Source of the DNA: Brachypterus glaber
Taxonomy: Eukaryota; Arthropoda; Insecta; Coleoptera; Kateretidae
Direction of reading: 5' to 3'
Assembly (NCBI GenBank): GCA_958510825.1
Contig: OY294044.1
Coordinates: forward strand, 103,826,893 to 103,890,892
DNA length: 64,000 nt
Position numbers and translations under genes: made by a program. The notes beneath the pieces are model-generated. The model ran no database searches. It saw only the letters and a list, made by a program, of their open reading frames with translations, and was not told the DNA's origin. Each line of letters opens with the position of its first letter. Within the stretch, counting starts at the first letter, position 1. This document shows, one piece after another, positions 1 to 11,590 of this stretch.

Positions 1-119
1 TTGCATAGCACCAAACTTGCGTACAAATTGCTCCGTGAAAAGGCGCCTTAAGCCTCGTTGGCTGATATTCTTTGCGTGGATGAAATGCTGCTTTTAAAAT
101 AATAGTTAATAAAAATAAT

Positions 120-1717
120 ACAGTCAACCTAGAAAATATAAATGAGTGTAATTCTTCAATTCTGTTAAAACCATCAAACCCAAATGAGGTTGTAAAATGT
201 ATTAAAAATCTAAAAAATATTAAATCAGTTGGTGAAGACCAGGTACCTATCTGTTTGTTAAAAGAGTCTGCTGATATTATAGCATTTCCACTGACACACA
301 TAATAAATTTGGCTTTCCGCACAGGTATCTTCCCAGATAGATTAAAAATTGCGCAGATAAAGGCTCTACATAAAAAAGGGAAAAAGGACGAAGAAAAAAA
401 TTACAGACCAATTTCTCTGTTGTCAAATATTAGTAAAATTTTCGAAAAACTTATTTATAATAGATTGACAGATTTTTTAGAATTAAATTTAGTGCTTTCC
501 AATAATCAAAATGGTTTCAGAAAGGGAAAATCTACAATAAGAGCTGTTTACCAAGCATTAACAAAAATTTTAAATTCACGTAACCTAGGTAAACTAACAC
601 TAGCAATGTGCATCGATTTAAGTAAAGCCTTTGATAGTGTTAATTTTGAGACCCTGTGCGGAAAGCTAGAAAGGTATGGTATCCGTGGAAATGCTTTACT
701 TCTCATAAAATCATATCTAACTAACCGCTATCAATGTGTAATAGAAACAGATGAAAATGGAAATATTTTAAAATCAAATTTAGTTTTAATTAATAAAGGT
801 ATACCCCAAGGGTCTATTTTGGGCCCCCTTTTATATATTCTCTATACTAATGAGATCCCAAATACTGTAGATGAGTTTGTTACGCTCTATGCTGATGATA
901 TAACCATGATAATTAGTGAAAAAGATGAAAATGTACTATTAACAAAAACAGCAAGTTCTTTAAATCTTTTAGAAGAATATTTACCACAAATGATTTAACT
1001 TTAAACATTGAAAAAACTCAAATAATATCGTTTAGTAATAGAGACAAAAAAGACCTAGTTTTACCATACAAGGAAATAAATTTAAATTCTGTAGAAGAAG
1101 TAAAGTTCTTAGGGTTACACATTGATAGAAGGTTGGATTGAAAAGCGCATGTTGATTTTGTTGCTAAAAATATCTCAAAATACTGTTATGCACTTAAAAT
1201 TTTATCAGAAAGTGTTGATTCAAAAACAGCGCTTATCGCATACCACGCATATATAAATTCTAGAATCAGATATGGCATAATATTTTGGGGTAACTCGGTA
1301 GACAGTGACAGAATATTAATATTACAAAAAAGATGTATCAGAAATATTTACAAACAAAAAGTTACAGACAGTTGTAGAGATATTTTTAGCAGCAACAACA
1401 TTCTGACTCTGGTTGGCTTATATGTGTTTGAATGCGTTAAGTTTGTAGTCGAAAATAAGGATTTATTTATTGATTGTAAAAGCCAAGAGGTATATGATAC
1501 AAGAAAAAAGGTAGAACTTGAAAATGTTAAATGTAATTACACCTATATTCAAAAAAACGTTCACTATAGTATAATTAGGATCTATAATAGTTTTCCTAGT
1601 CATGTAAGAAGTCTCCCAAGTGACAAACTAAAACGTGTCTTGAAATCGTACCTGGTCAGTAAATCCTTCTATACTCTCAGCGAATTTTTCGAGGATAAAG
1701 GTAGAGAAAACATTTAA
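120..1717 (+). pseudogene. CR1/Jockey-like non-LTR retrotransposon reverse transcriptase, broken
   Basis: This is the reverse transcriptase of a non-LTR retrotransposon, which copies element RNA at the target site. The frame is open from about 120, with no initiating Met, so the 5' part (endonuclease, ORF1) is missing. From residue 1 at 255: NYRPISLL at about 49-56 (motif 1), GFRKGKST at 87-94, DLSKAFD with catalytic Asp near 121, IPQGSILGP at 183-191 and YADD at 212-215. A frameshift near 995 ends that frame. The thumb and C-terminal part continues to 1717 in another frame, interrupted by a TGA at about 1139 where Trp is expected. IRYGIIFWG and the conserved FxSxPxxVRxLP region are readable near 1265-1620. 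At least two lesions make it inactive. Family-level call is firm, clade is inferred. Confidence 0.9.
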
Positions 1718-1901
1718 AACATTTAAAATTTAACTTTCTAGATCTAGATATTTTCTTCTTTTGTATGTACTATAATTTTTAAGTAAAACAAGTTTATGTA
1801 TTAATATTGTAATAATTATATTTGTAATTTTGACATGTTCAACACCCTCCGGGGTATCTCTGAGCAAATAAATGATAATCTAATCAATCTAATCTAATAT
1901 T
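1718..1901 (+). repeat. 3' UTR and ATCTA-type microsatellite tail of the 120-1717 retrotransposon
   Basis: After the stop at 1717 comes an AT-rich 3' UTR with AATAAATGATAA at about 1868, then short repeats of AATCTA ending near 1900. A microsatellite tail instead of poly(A) is usual for CR1-like elements. The minus-strand element at 20765-21783 ends in the same repeat, so the two are probably relatives. Confidence 0.65.
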
Positions 1902-1942
1902 AAAATACACCTGTTAAGAAAATAACTATTAATACATACACT

Positions 1943-2210
1943 ATTTAGAGCAGGGGGCAAGGGGGTATTTTTTTAAATCGAAAGAAAGATCATGTGATGC
2001 ATAATTTTAAAGCTTACTAACATTTCTATTTGGCCAATTTTTTTTATGTATCTGTTTTATTTTTTTAGGGCATTTCCAAAATTTTTACTAAAAAATGCGA
2101 TTTTTTAATTTTTTTAAATTTTTAAAAAGTATCATTTAGGTTTTAGTTTCATACAATAAATCACTTAGAAAAAAATAGGACATTTTGACAAAAAATTTTA
2201 AAAGTTTCGG
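1943..2210 (+). repeat. Fragment of the G-tract TA-flanked miniature element family
   Basis: The segment with GCAGGGGGCAAGGGGGTATT followed by a diverged form of the GTCGTGTGATACATCATTTT block resembles the inner arms of elements at 46102-46772, 60411-60640 and 61399-62097. Neither terminal repeat is present, so this is an internal fragment. Confidence 0.5.
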
Positions 2211-2326
2211 TAAGTAACTCTTTAATCGAAGTTGGGAAAATTATGCTTTATACCCTCAATAAATTGCCTATGCTATACCAGAAAAACCTTAATTTTAAGT
2301 TAACTATTGAACTTTCAAATGGTATA

Positions 2327-2906
2327 CCGGGTGTTTTTTTTTTAAAGTCCAAATGCCGGACAAAATTTGTTTATTTTAATGGTGGAAACAAAATGAGTTA
2401 TTTATTTTTTACGGATATTTACGTTTTCAAGGTCATTTCAAGGTCAACTTGTTTTTTTTTAAGTACAAACATATATTTTTTTACTGTTATTTTGAGCCGC
2501 TGAATCCGAATCTGAGGTCGGAATTTGAAAGTTAGCTCCCATTTTCAACATAACCTCAAAAACATACTTTTCGCGGCTCAAAATACATAGTAATTGAATA
2601 GTCAAGTCCGTCGGAGATTCAACTTTTTTAATTTTCTGTGGTTTTGTTATCTCTGCAACTAAAAGTCCGATCAAAAAAAGTTTTTTACAAAAGATTTTTA
2701 TTTTTTTAAGTGGAATTAAATAACAGCAAAAAATATATGTGTGTACTTAAAAAATCAAAGTTGACCTTTAAATGACCTTGAAAACGTAAATATCCGTAAA
2801 AAATAAATAAGCCATTTTGTTTCCACCATTAAAATAAACAAATTTTGTACAACATTTTTTTTTCTAAAATATTTGAAAGTTTCAGTTTAAAAAAAAAAAC
2901 ACCCGG
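2327..2906. mobile_element. Foldback element with CCGGGTG ends
   Basis: Two arms of roughly 170-200 bp are inverted copies. The left arm begins CCGGGTGTTTTTTTT at 2327 after TATA and the right arm ends AAACACCCGG at 2906 before TATA. Shared blocks include a GGTGGAAACAAAATG segment and ACGTTTTCAAGGTCATTT. The loop holds CGCTGAATCCGAATCTGAGG, also present in the foldbacks at 22207-22770. TA flanks suggest Tc1/mariner-type mobility. No transposase is present. Confidence 0.75.
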
Positions 2907-2922
2907 TATACCATACCATATA

Positions 2923-3653
2923 CAGGGTGATCCATAACTGGCATGCCAAAATTTAAGAGGTGATTCTAGATCCAAAAATATAAAAAAAGTTCCTATAAAG
3001 GTTGGTCCGGAAATGAGCCCTAAGGGATCTAGGGCCCTTTAAAATTGTAATAAAAATAAGGTTTTTAATTAATAACTCGGGTACCGTTTAGGCTAGAGCG
3101 GCGAGCTTTTGCATGTATACTAGTATTAATAAGGGCAATAAGTTTATGTTAATTTATTTTTTTAATTTATCCAGAGGCGTGCCCAGACGGACAAAATATA
3201 TGAGGCTTAAAACATTTTTGCCCCAAACTTTTCTATGTGTATGTTTTTTGGATTTGTTGTAAAAAATATAGATTTCTAGAGTAAAAATACATATAAAATA
3301 TCATATAGTGTAACACTGTAGGAGCAACCGTTATCAAAAAAAAATGCAATTAAGAGGAAGTAACATTTTGTGCCACCAAAAACGTTACTTTTTAAAAGGC
3401 TATTACTCCTTTAATATTAAATTTAGGTGTTTTGGTGTATAACACTTTTTTGCTCAGTTTTAAATGAAGAATCACCCTGCATCATTAAAATTTTATTGGT
3501 GCTTTTTTTGTTCCCCATTCAATACGTCATCTTTGAAGGGCCGTAGCTCCCTTAGGGCTCATTTCCGGACCAACCTTTATAGAAACTTTTTTTCATATTT
3601 TTGGATGTAGAATCACCTCTTAAATTTCGGTACGCGAGTTCTGGAACAGGCTG
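2923..3653 (+). mobile_element. TA-flanked foldback miniature element, copy 1
   Basis: The element starts CAGGGTGATCCATAACTGG at 2923 and ends with TTCTGGAACAGGCTG at 3653, flanked by TA on both sides. The terminal ~120 bp are imperfect inverted repeats containing AAAGGTTGGTCCGGAAATGA. A second copy in the opposite orientation lies at 52037-52763 and is nearly the same over the whole ~730 bp. TA duplication and CAG-type ends suggest Tc1/mariner mobilisation (inference). It abuts the foldback at 2327-2906. Confidence 0.85.
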
Positions 3654-3876
3654 TATTTAATATTTTTTAATTTTTAAAATTTTGATATTTACCTGTAAAA
3701 AGCTATCAAAGTTCCACAAAAAATATTTTTATGGGTAATAGAAAACTCATAAAATATTTATGCTAAAAAATATAACTGAATTTTTTTTTATTCTTTTTTA
3801 AAACCAATAGAAAGACCGGGTGAATAAGGGACATAAGTCACATTGAAAATCGAATTTAAACGATTTAGTGAAATTA
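3654..3876. other. AT-rich spacer
   Basis: Nothing recognisable: poly-A/T runs with no open frame or repeat shared with the rest of the window. Confidence 0.5.
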
Positions 3877-4790
3877 CACTGATAATTCGTTATCGTAGTA
3901 AATACTAAACCTGTTTGCATATTTAGAACCCCAGGGTATCTATTCTTGGGCTCGAGAGAACGTGAACAATTTTCGTAGGAAGGGAACTGATCACATCATA
4001 TCAAAGTTCCCCAAAGTTAAAAAATGCTATTCTTGAAGAGCAGGGAGGGTGATGGGATCTCTGCAGCCGGCTGCAGCGTTGCCAAGTATTTTAGCTGATT
4101 TTAACCAACACGATGCAACACGAGTTTGCGTGCGCAGGCTGTCATTATTTTCATTATTTGTAAACAAGTTGCTGGGGTTTAAATATTTTTTTAAATTAAT
4201 ATATAGAAGTATAATATATTATTAGTAAGAAATGACTAAAAATAAAACCAGAAAAAGATCTGCGCCAACTAGCAGTCAGCAAAAAAAAAATCCTTCTGAA
4301 TTTTCACCATTTGGTCTTCCGCATCTTGCAGATCTCCCAAAAGGGCAACAGCCCCCACCATTTCCAAATCATCCATCGTTATATTATTATTATCATAATA
4401 TGTATAATAATTTATAAAAATAAAAAATCTTTTATTAATTACGATTAGCTATTATAAAACAAAACGGTATTCAAATTAACAACACAAAACCAAAGCAAAA
4501 ATAGGGTTATGTTCGAATGCGCGCGACTAACTTATATGTCAAAATTTCCGTGAACGACCGCTTCTCACGATCTCGAGTAGTAGAAGTAAAGTTCCTCAAT
4601 TTTCGTGCGAAGTGAAGTTCAAGAATAAGTAGTTTTGCGTTTCGAGAGAAAGAATATGCAACCCACACTACCTTTCTCCCGGGAATGCGTTCTCACGAGA
4701 CCGAGAATACATACCCTGGCATCATATGATATTAATTACAATTTGTTACAGTAAAACAACGTTATTCTACCTAAGATAGTTAGTTATGAC
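3877..4790 (+). mobile_element. Truncated TA-flanked miniature element split by a second element
   Basis: The left end CACTGATAATTCGTTATCG at 3877, preceded by TA, matches the complete 186-bp element at 50278-50463, including TAGTAAATACTAAAC. Homology stops at about 3934 and resumes at about 4717 with the GTTACAGTAAAACAACGTT block. The interval is the nested element at 3934-4716. The right terminal repeat was not found. Confidence 0.6.
3934..4716. mobile_element. Nested 783-bp element with 29-bp terminal inverted repeats (GGGTATSTATTCT)
   Basis: The left end GGGTATCTATTCTTGG and right end CCGAGAATACATACCC are inverted repeats over about 29 bp, ending in CTCG/GAGAACG. Flanks read CCA and TGG, so the target was CCAGG/CCTGG or the 3-bp core CAG/CTG. 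The unoccupied version of the site reads CCCCAGGCAACA near 50330. Inside is a 61-codon open frame (4232-4417) rich in Ser, Pro, Lys and Tyr, with no recognised domain; I do not call it a gene. Superfamily is unresolved; a 3-bp CWG or 5-bp CCWGG duplication would need more copies. Confidence 0.65.
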
Positions 4791-4831
4791 GTCATAATAC
4801 CTCACAGCTGATTTTTTCAGGATCGTTTAAT

Positions 4832-4980
4832 AATAGTTATTTATGGTACTAGTGGGTAAAGTAAGATATTGCCCATGAGAAAATTAACCTGCGAGGCGTC
4901 AGTCAAGCAGGTTAATCTTCGAGAGGGCAATATTGGTTTACCCATGAGTGCCATACAAGGTTTTATCCAATAAATAGCTT
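4832..4980. repeat. CG-centred palindromic repeat
   Basis: An imperfect palindrome: GGTACTAGTGGGTAAA at the left, ATTAACCTGCGAGGCG near the middle and TTTACCCATGAGTGCC at the right. A core-deleted relative lies at 35935-36010. It belongs to a structural class also seen at 18919, 21831, 30096, 31840, 34593, 36327, 48250, 48843 and 49745. Confidence 0.6.
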
Positions 4981-4999
4981 AGGAATTCATATTTTTATT

Positions 5000-5978
5000 A
5001 AAAATTTTATTGACATATACAAGAAAATAATTTGACAAGTGACAGTTGAGTGGGTAAAATAAATAATTATCCACTTAATAAAGTAAAAGCCACGCGGGGG
5101 TTATTATTGAGTTTATCTATTTAAAATAAAGCTGGTAAATGTGTCATTATCTGTATGTATTGGATAAAAATATTTAAAATCAAGTGGTAACCTTGTCCGA
5201 CAAAAATTTTCGGGCAATACCGTTGTGGGACGCCCTAAAGTTAAAGGTTGTTCCCAAAAAAAAAACGCCCCGGTACCGAGAATTTTCTTATGTAAGAAGT
5301 GGTTTGACTGGACATAAAGAACATATATACAAAATCTCAACGGTAAGATAATAAAAAAAAAATTACTGGGCGTGGGCTTCTGGACTATAAGGTATACCTA
5401 AGATTAAATTATTATTGAATTAAAAGGTCTCAAGGGTATCAGGGTATAAGCCTGTCGGCCATATAGTGCCTTTGTTGAACGTAAAGTTTTTTTTTCGAAT
5501 TTTTCTTTTTTTGAAAAAAAAATTCTAATTTTTTGTTTTTCAAAAAAAGATCTAACGTATGTGTTTTTTTATTTTTTTTTAAATGTTTTTTTTAAGTATT
5601 TGGGAAAATACAATATACCATTTACTTTGAATAGTATATAATGGAATGCGTAGCATTACATATCTTCACGGCTTGTTTAACAATATATTTTATAGGGTTT
5701 GCGAATATCTAGGGGTAAGTTCCTGAGATCTTGATTTCTTTAAAAATGTGGCTAATGTACCTTGTTTCTCCGAGCCATCCAATTTTCGTAACAATTTATG
5801 GCTTTTATATTTTATACAATCGGTAATATAAATATTATTTATTTATTTTACGTAACATATTGGAATAATAAAATTCTGAATATTAAAACCAATTTAAATT
5901 TATGAAATTTTTAGATCAATTTAAATGGAGATTTCTCCCGTTAGATTAGACAGGGACAAAAGTTCTACCCAAAATACA
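5000..5978. other. Spacer with one short dispersed repeat
   Basis: Mostly AT-rich and unassigned. At 5625-5690 it carries GCATTACATATCTTCACGGC followed by TTGTTT, a dispersed motif that recurs, diverged or inverted, near 9360, 35660, 42640 and 55390. Confidence 0.45.
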
Positions 5979-6726
5979 TTCAATTCAATTCAATTTATTT
6001 CAAAATATACATCAAATACAATAAATAATAGTACAATAGACCCGCCTAAACCATGGTTTGTGTGCGGTATCTCCTTAGTTATTTTACATTAATATTAAAT
6101 ATATAACAGTTTAAGACAATTGAATAGATAATAGATGGTGGTACAATAAGAAAGATTAAAGGTACATATTTGAAACAAAAAATAGGTATGTTATGAAAGT
6201 TACTAGTTATATATAATTTTAAATCTTTTTTTAAAATAGTTTTATTTTTAATCTTTTTAATACTTAAAGGTAAAATGTTGTAAATTTTAGGTGCAAAGTA
6301 TGAAATGGAGTTCTGGGTATGGGATCTTTTAAAGAAAGGTATTAACATAGGAACATGAGTTTGAGTTCTTGTGGAATACAAGTGATGCTGTCTTGGTAAA
6401 TTTTCCGGTTTTGACAAAACCCATAAAGAAACTTGGTAAGTATATAATTGTTTAAAATGTAAAATATCTAAATCTTTATAGAGTTTTTCTGTAGGATAAA
6501 GAAAGGGTTTTCTAAATAATATTTTTAACAAAGTATTCTGTGTTACTTTAAGTTGCAATAGATTGTTTTCAAATAGCCCACCCCACAATAAGATGCCATA
6601 CCTAATTATTGACTCAGCCAAGGCACTGTAGACCATATTTAATAGTTTTATATTCAAGATATCTCGGATTTGATAAAATAGGTGCACGAGTTTTTTGAGA
6701 CGACATACACTCCCACTTCCACCCAA
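5979..6726 (-). pseudogene. 3' end of a CR1/Jockey-like retrotransposon (reverse transcriptase C-terminus)
   Basis: On the minus strand a 215-codon frame (6726 to 6079) encodes only the region downstream of the catalytic core. IRYGILLWGG and the PKIYNILPLSIKKIK block are typical of the C-terminus of insect non-LTR reverse transcriptases. Catalytic motifs are absent because the copy is 5'-truncated, as incomplete reverse transcription usually leaves. The 3' UTR (6078 to about 5999) contains CCGCACACAAACC, shared with a tail-only copy at 17975-18090, and ends in AATTG repeats at 5979-5998. Confidence 0.85.
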
Positions 6727-6796
6727 CCAAACAAATTCTGTATTTGTTCTTTGTTGAACAAATACAATATTTACTTGGCCGGGCGAAAAGTGTAAC
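6712..6796. repeat. Short hairpin element, degenerate copy
   Basis: ACAAATTCTGTATTTGTT is followed by the inverted AACAAATACAATATTTACTT and GGCGAAAAGTGTA. This is the same design as the complete hairpin at 6891-6976. It forms the 5' boundary of the retrotransposon fragment on its left. Confidence 0.55.
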
Positions 6797-6890
6797 TATA
6801 TTAAAGAAATTACTGGCGCCATCTAAATTTTAGTAGAATTATCTTATTCTACAGATTCACATTAGCTATGTTCGTTCGTGCCGCTCACTG

Positions 6891-6976
6891 CTACACTTTC
6901 CGGCCAGCCAAATAAATACTGTATTTGTTATATGAAAAACAAATACAGTATTGATTTGGTTGGCTGGAAAGTGTAG
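6891..6976. mobile_element. 86-bp perfect-type hairpin miniature element
   Basis: The left arm CTACACTTTCCGGCCAGCC and right arm GGCTGGAAAGTGTAG pair. They continue through AAATACTGTATTTGTT and AACAAATACAGTATT around an 8-nt loop (ATATGAAA). Two copies within 100 bp suggest local duplication or target preference. Confidence 0.7.
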
Positions 6977-7254
6977 CACAAATGAGATAGAGATAGGGTA
7001 GACGTCTTTTGTTTCATAATTCTAGTTGTAGAGAGCTCCATTGCAAAATTTTTCAAAACAATATCTATCAAATTAATTATTCAAGCTAATAACCAGACTA
7101 CCTCTTTACTTCTAAAAAAATAAAGCAAAATATTAAAAAAATTAATAAAAATTAACAAAAAAAAAAACTAGGTTTAATATTAAAATAAAAAAATAGCATT
7201 TTTGAAGCTTCTTTTTTTTCATTTCATAATTTTCTCCCGCCTGTATTTAATATA

Positions 7255-7510
7255 CACTGCGGTCCAAAAGTCACCCCCCCCCTCTTAACTTTTGAACGAG
7301 TTGAGATATCGAGTGCAAATTTAGAAATCTAAAATAAGACAACTTAAACTATATTTTAGTATATATTTGATACCTTCAGCTCTTAAAATGTGGGCAGGGG
7401 GGCATGGGGGCAATGTTGCAATTAGTTTTAGGAGAATAATATTTTCATAATATTTACAAAATATTGTTAAAAATAATTGATTTTTGTTCAATTTTATGTG
7501 AATAAAATAG
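7255..7510 (+). mobile_element. Left arm of a TA-flanked miniature element with C-tract end
   Basis: After TATA, CACTGCGGTCCAAAAGTCAC begins an arm matching 46102-46330 and 61399-61620, including GAACGAGTTGAGATATCGA and the TTAAAATGTGGGCAGGGGGG block. The right arm is missing. Confidence 0.7.
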
Positions 7511-7799
7511 CTGTGAATTAAAAAAGTCTAACTTTTCCCCATATTAACCTAGAACAATCTCAAAAAAACGAGCTGATCGAGAAAAACGAAGAAAGGTTCC
7601 GAAATGAGCTCATCATATACAGCCAGACGCAAGTAAAATGGTGTCAGCAAATTTTTGAGTGTAGTGTTATTACTTGATGAACCGTAAATACAGTACATTA
7701 TGCACTATAGTGCCACGTAGTACTACGTTGTAGTAAAATCTGATAATAAATCAACTAAAATTGTTTTACTACCTGTCAAAAATATAAACGAAAACAATA

Positions 7800-8060
7800 T
7801 AAAGAATATCTAATTATTATATTCTTGAAGAGTAACTCTTCACATAACTAATTGCTAGAAGAGTACTATACGATGGTTTCCAAAATAGTCAAAAATTACC
7901 CTAGATCTTTTTACTCTTATGTACAGTGGCAGTCCAAAAGGCAACTGCCCGCCCCTCTGAACTTTGAACGAGTTGAAATATCGACTTCAAATTTGGAACA
8001 CGTAAATAAATAAACTTTATCTTTTGACATAGGTATGTGTAGTCAGGATTTTTGGGGAGC
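7800..8060. repeat. Short dyads and a second C-tract element fragment
   Basis: At 7810-7830 GAAGAGTAACTCTTC is a 15-bp dyad. At 7927-8040 CAGTGGCAGTCCAAAAGGCA starts a diverged arm of the same TA-flanked family, with GAACGAGTTGAAATATCGAC and TTTGGAACACGTAAATAA. Confidence 0.5.
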
Positions 8061-8129
8061 AAGCCTAGCAATAAAAATCTTTAGTCAAATCACCAATAAA
8101 CGAGCCAGTCACAGCTTTTTTGAACGTCC

Positions 8130-9130
8130 ATAATATTTAGCGCCGCAGGTGAAAATTTTTAGTAACCCTAATTAGGATTTTGCATTTTATAGATTATTCA
8201 GAGTTTTAAATGCAAATTAATTTATGAAATACTTATATTAATTAATATTAATATTGTGATATCACATTAGGGAACGTTCAAGTATTACGTAACGCTCCTA
8301 GGGGGGGTGGGGGTCATTTTAGACTATTACGCCCATGTTATTGGTGTCATGATCCAAATATTTTATATGGTGTTAAAAAATTTTAAAATAATATTTCTTT
8401 AATCATAGCGCAAATACATTCTGCCTAGGTTTGCTTCGGCAAAGTCCAGTTTGTTCTACATTAGATCGGACCCTTTTTCAGTGATTCTTGTCGGTATAAC
8501 TTAAAAGATATAATGTTTATAATGAAATTAAATTTATGGTTAAAATGATCGTGTCAGATGTCAGAAATAGCAATTAGCTTGCAAATTGATGAGACTGGAA
8601 CTCTTTTAATATAGTCGGTGTCTTTAGAAATATTTTGCGCTAAAAGCCTTATCAAATTAATTTAACTATTGACCTACTTATTGTATATATAAACTCATGA
8701 AAAAAATCATATTGATTCAGTTTTACTCAGAGTGTCTTCATGTCAATTTCAAAAGTGAAAATGATCAAAATTTTCGTTACGTAATACTTGACGTTCTCTT
8801 GTTGGTAATCAATTTTAGCGCCGCATGTGAAAAGTTCTCAAAGTGACGCGTCACGTCATGAGTCCTTTTAGAAAGACCTCAGAATTTAAAAAAATATATA
8901 TTTTATAACACTTCAAAAAGCCAGAGGAAACCTCTCAAAATTTAACCTAAAATATTTAACGCCTCAGCCGAAGATTTTAAGAAATATTATGGTTTCGAAT
9001 TTCCCAGACACAGGTATGCAAAATATTTTATACAATCTATGAATTAAAATTGTGTATCACCTTATTGGTAAACCAGTTTAGCGTCGCAGGCAAATTGTTT
9101 TAAAGTTTTCAATGACTCGCATTTTCCAAA
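8130..9130 (+). repeat. Diverged units around TTTAGCGCCGCAGG
   Basis: Four related units begin near 8138, 8813, 8958 and 9078. Each has a form of TTTAGCGCCGCAGGTGAAAA followed by an A/T-rich 60-130 bp. The first lies left of, and the second inside or just after, the element at 8270-8798. Old local duplication is the simplest reading. Confidence 0.4.
8270..8798 (+). mobile_element. Harbinger-type miniature element, long variant (GGGAACGTTC ends)
   Basis: The left end GGGAACGTTCAAGTATTACG follows TTA. The right end CGTTACGTAATACTTGACGT is its inverted form with small changes. Short relatives of about 147 bp occur at 16332-16478 and 59969-60114, both flanked by TTA on each side; half copies lie at 26826 and 43201. 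A TTA duplication fits the TWA target of PIF/Harbinger elements (established for that superfamily; assignment here is inference). Confidence 0.75.
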
Positions 9131-9689
9131 CACCTTAAAAAGCAACGTATTAATTAAAAAAAAGACCTGACTTCTTTTCTAATTTTATCTTCTGTTCGAT
9201 ATGCGACTAATATTTTCTTTCATAAAGAAAATCATAAGAACCATGGATGAATTCCAAACTGGAAAAAAGTTGTAGAGGGCGCCAATCATACACTATAAAA
9301 AGTAAAGTGCGCGCATGAGAATATTTTAGAAAGTACATATCTCGAGAGAAAATGCAATATACTTTCCACTGTGAAGATTATACTATGGAATGCGAATAAT
9401 TACATATATTTTAAGTACAATAATCACGACTTGTTTTTTGCTGTACTATTTATCAAAAATAAAATATGTTGAGGTTAATTAGTTGTTAGAATATTCATGC
9501 TATAGTGTTAAAAATAAACATTTAAATTTAGTTTACCTACTTACTACATACGTTAAACTTCATGATATGCAAAAATTCATTGTTTATTTTTGTAAATTTA
9601 CATTTTATTGTTTTAAAAGAATTTTGAAATTACGATTTTATCGTATTTTCACTTTCTCCTAAAAAAAGTATTTTAATCAATCAGAAATC

Positions 9690-10280
9690 TTTCTCATTTT
9701 GAAAATTTTCAAAATTTCGGAAAGCCTTGTATTCGTGCAAAAATTTTTTTTGTGTATTTTTTTTTTTTTTTGTATCAATTTCGAGCAAAAAACAAATTTT
9801 CGCTCGGTCGGTCGATCGGTCGGTCGATCGGTCGGTCGGTCAGTCGGTCGATCGGTCTGTCCGGGAAATCTTGTGGGCACGATAACTTAAGAACACTTTT
9901 TCAAGCTAGAGACTTGAAATTTGGCATACAGGTATGTTACCAAAAGTTCTCGCTCGGGATTTTTTTGATAAACATTGGGGTGCGGCAAGGGGGAAAAAAT
10001 ACATTTTTTTAGAAAAATTTGAAAATTGCTATATATGGGTTGTTGAGGTTGCTGAAATTGAATCTGATAAAAAAAACTTTTCTAATTCCACCCCGAGGGG
10101 GTGAGGTGGTAAATATTTTTCAATATTATTAATATTTTCTTCAAAATTGGTATATAGGGGTTTTTATGGTCGACGAATATGAATCTGATAATACTTTTTT
10201 TTTCTAATTTCACCCCCTGAGGGGTGGGGGTAGTTTTCGTGAAAACTGGTGTATTGGGGTTTTTGAGGTTGCTGAAAGTG
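9690..10280 (+). repeat. GTCGG-microsatellite module repeat, copy 1
   Basis: A GGTCGGTCGATCGGTCGGTC tract (about 9804-9858) is followed by GGGCACGATAACTTAAGAAC, GACTTGAAATTTGGCATACA and repeating ~95-bp modules containing GAGGTTGCTGAAATTGAATC and CACCCC. A longer copy is at 37237-38045 and a diverged one at 59640-59790. Open frames of alternating Thr-Asp-Arg-Pro or Ser-Val-Gly-Arg here are microsatellite translations, not genes. Confidence 0.7.
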
Positions 10281-10284
10281 AATG

Positions 10285-10412
10285 GGGAATTAATTTCAGA
10301 TAATATATTTTATGTACTTTCCATCTTAAAAGCTTTAAATCACTGATATTCATAAATTTTAATTTATTTAATTGAATCTTGGTATTAAAACAGGCCACTC
10401 AAAACTAATTTA
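10285..10412 (+). repeat. Dispersed repeat, inverted copy at 35245-35375
   Basis: TTTCAGATAATATATTTTAT through ACAGGCCACTCAAAACTAAT matches the reverse complement of 35245-35375 almost continuously. Confidence 0.65.
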
Positions 10413-10679
10413 AACAACGACAGACTGACAGACAGAGACACCCACTTTTTTCACATTTTCTCGACGTTTCATGACATTCTTAAGCCGAAAATGAAACAAA
10501 AAAAAAATACTTTTCGGGTGTTTCCGTAAAATAACCAAAAAAAGTTACATTGATAGAAAGAATCCTAGTAATTTCGAAAAATTTCACTTTTAATAGAATA
10601 TAAAATATGCACGTGCACGTACAAGCAGCAATTATGTTTTGGGAAGTATATCGAGAGAGAAAAACGCAATATACTATCC

Positions 10680-11590
10680 ACTACAATTTAATAAAGTTAA
10701 TAAAGATCAAAGTGTATTAGTATTCTGCAACAAAATATCTGTACCTCAGGTAGTAAATTTTAAGCTTTTAGGGGTAACCCTAGATAATAATATTTCATGG
10801 GAGTTACATATAGACAGTATTGCCAAAAAATTAAATAGCAGTCGATATGCCCTTCTCAACCTCAAAAACAATGTTTCGAAAAAACTTCTTGTGACCTTTT
10901 ATAACGCAAGTGTTAAGTCTTACATCGAATATGGCATCATAATTTGGGGAGGTTCTGTTCACTGTGATAGAATTTTAAAAATACAAAAAAAGATTTTAGG
11001 TACATTGAGCAATGCAAACAGAATCGATCATTGCAAACCACTTTTTATTCAAAGCAAAATTATGACAGTATACTCATTATTTTTTTACAATCTTTTAGTT
11101 TTTGTGTATAAAAATAAATCTAAATTTATAGCAAATGGGGATTTACATGATATTGGTACAAGGCAAACCCACTCCCTATGTACTCCCAGACATAGAACGG
11201 CAAGCTTTGAAAGAAGCACGAGGTATTTAGGAATTAAAGCTTTTAATAAGCTACCTGTTTCAATTAAAACGTTAACATTTCGTAGCTTTAAGTTAAAACT
11301 TAAATGTTTCTTTCTAGCCAACCCTTTCTATTCTAAATCTGAATTTCTCGAGGGAAATTTTAAATTTTAATTTTAAATCAAATGTAACTTTAAATTATGC
11401 CATTTTTTAATATGTAATGTTAACTTAGTGTTATGTAATTATGTAATGTTAACTTAGTGTAGTGGTATAATGTGGATTGAAATTATGAAAACTCATTTAA
11501 AATTATGTAATTATTTTTGACGTCTGCCTGTAATTTGCTTATGTAGATTTAAGTGGCAATAAAATTCTATTCTATTCTATTCTATTCACT
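10680..11590 (+). pseudogene. 3' end of a CR1/Jockey-like retrotransposon, with TATTC tail
   Basis: The coding part (about 10680-11370) covers only the post-catalytic region: VVNFKLLGVTLD, YIEYGIIIWGG and AFNKLPVSIKTL are diagnostic of insect non-LTR elements. There is no catalytic core, so this is a 5'-truncated copy with an intact C-terminus. The 3' UTR ends in CTATT repeats at about 11563-11586. It sits inside a dispersed repeat: the flanks GCAATATACTATCCACT (10661-10677) and CACTTTGAAGAGTATACT (11587-11604) read continuously in the relative at 9345-9385, implying a duplication of about CACT. Confidence 0.88.

Noticed and set aside
9677..9890. Frames of Asp-Arg-Pro-Thr or Ser-Val-Gly-Arg repeats
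   Set aside because: Both strands of the GTCGG microsatellite read as protein.
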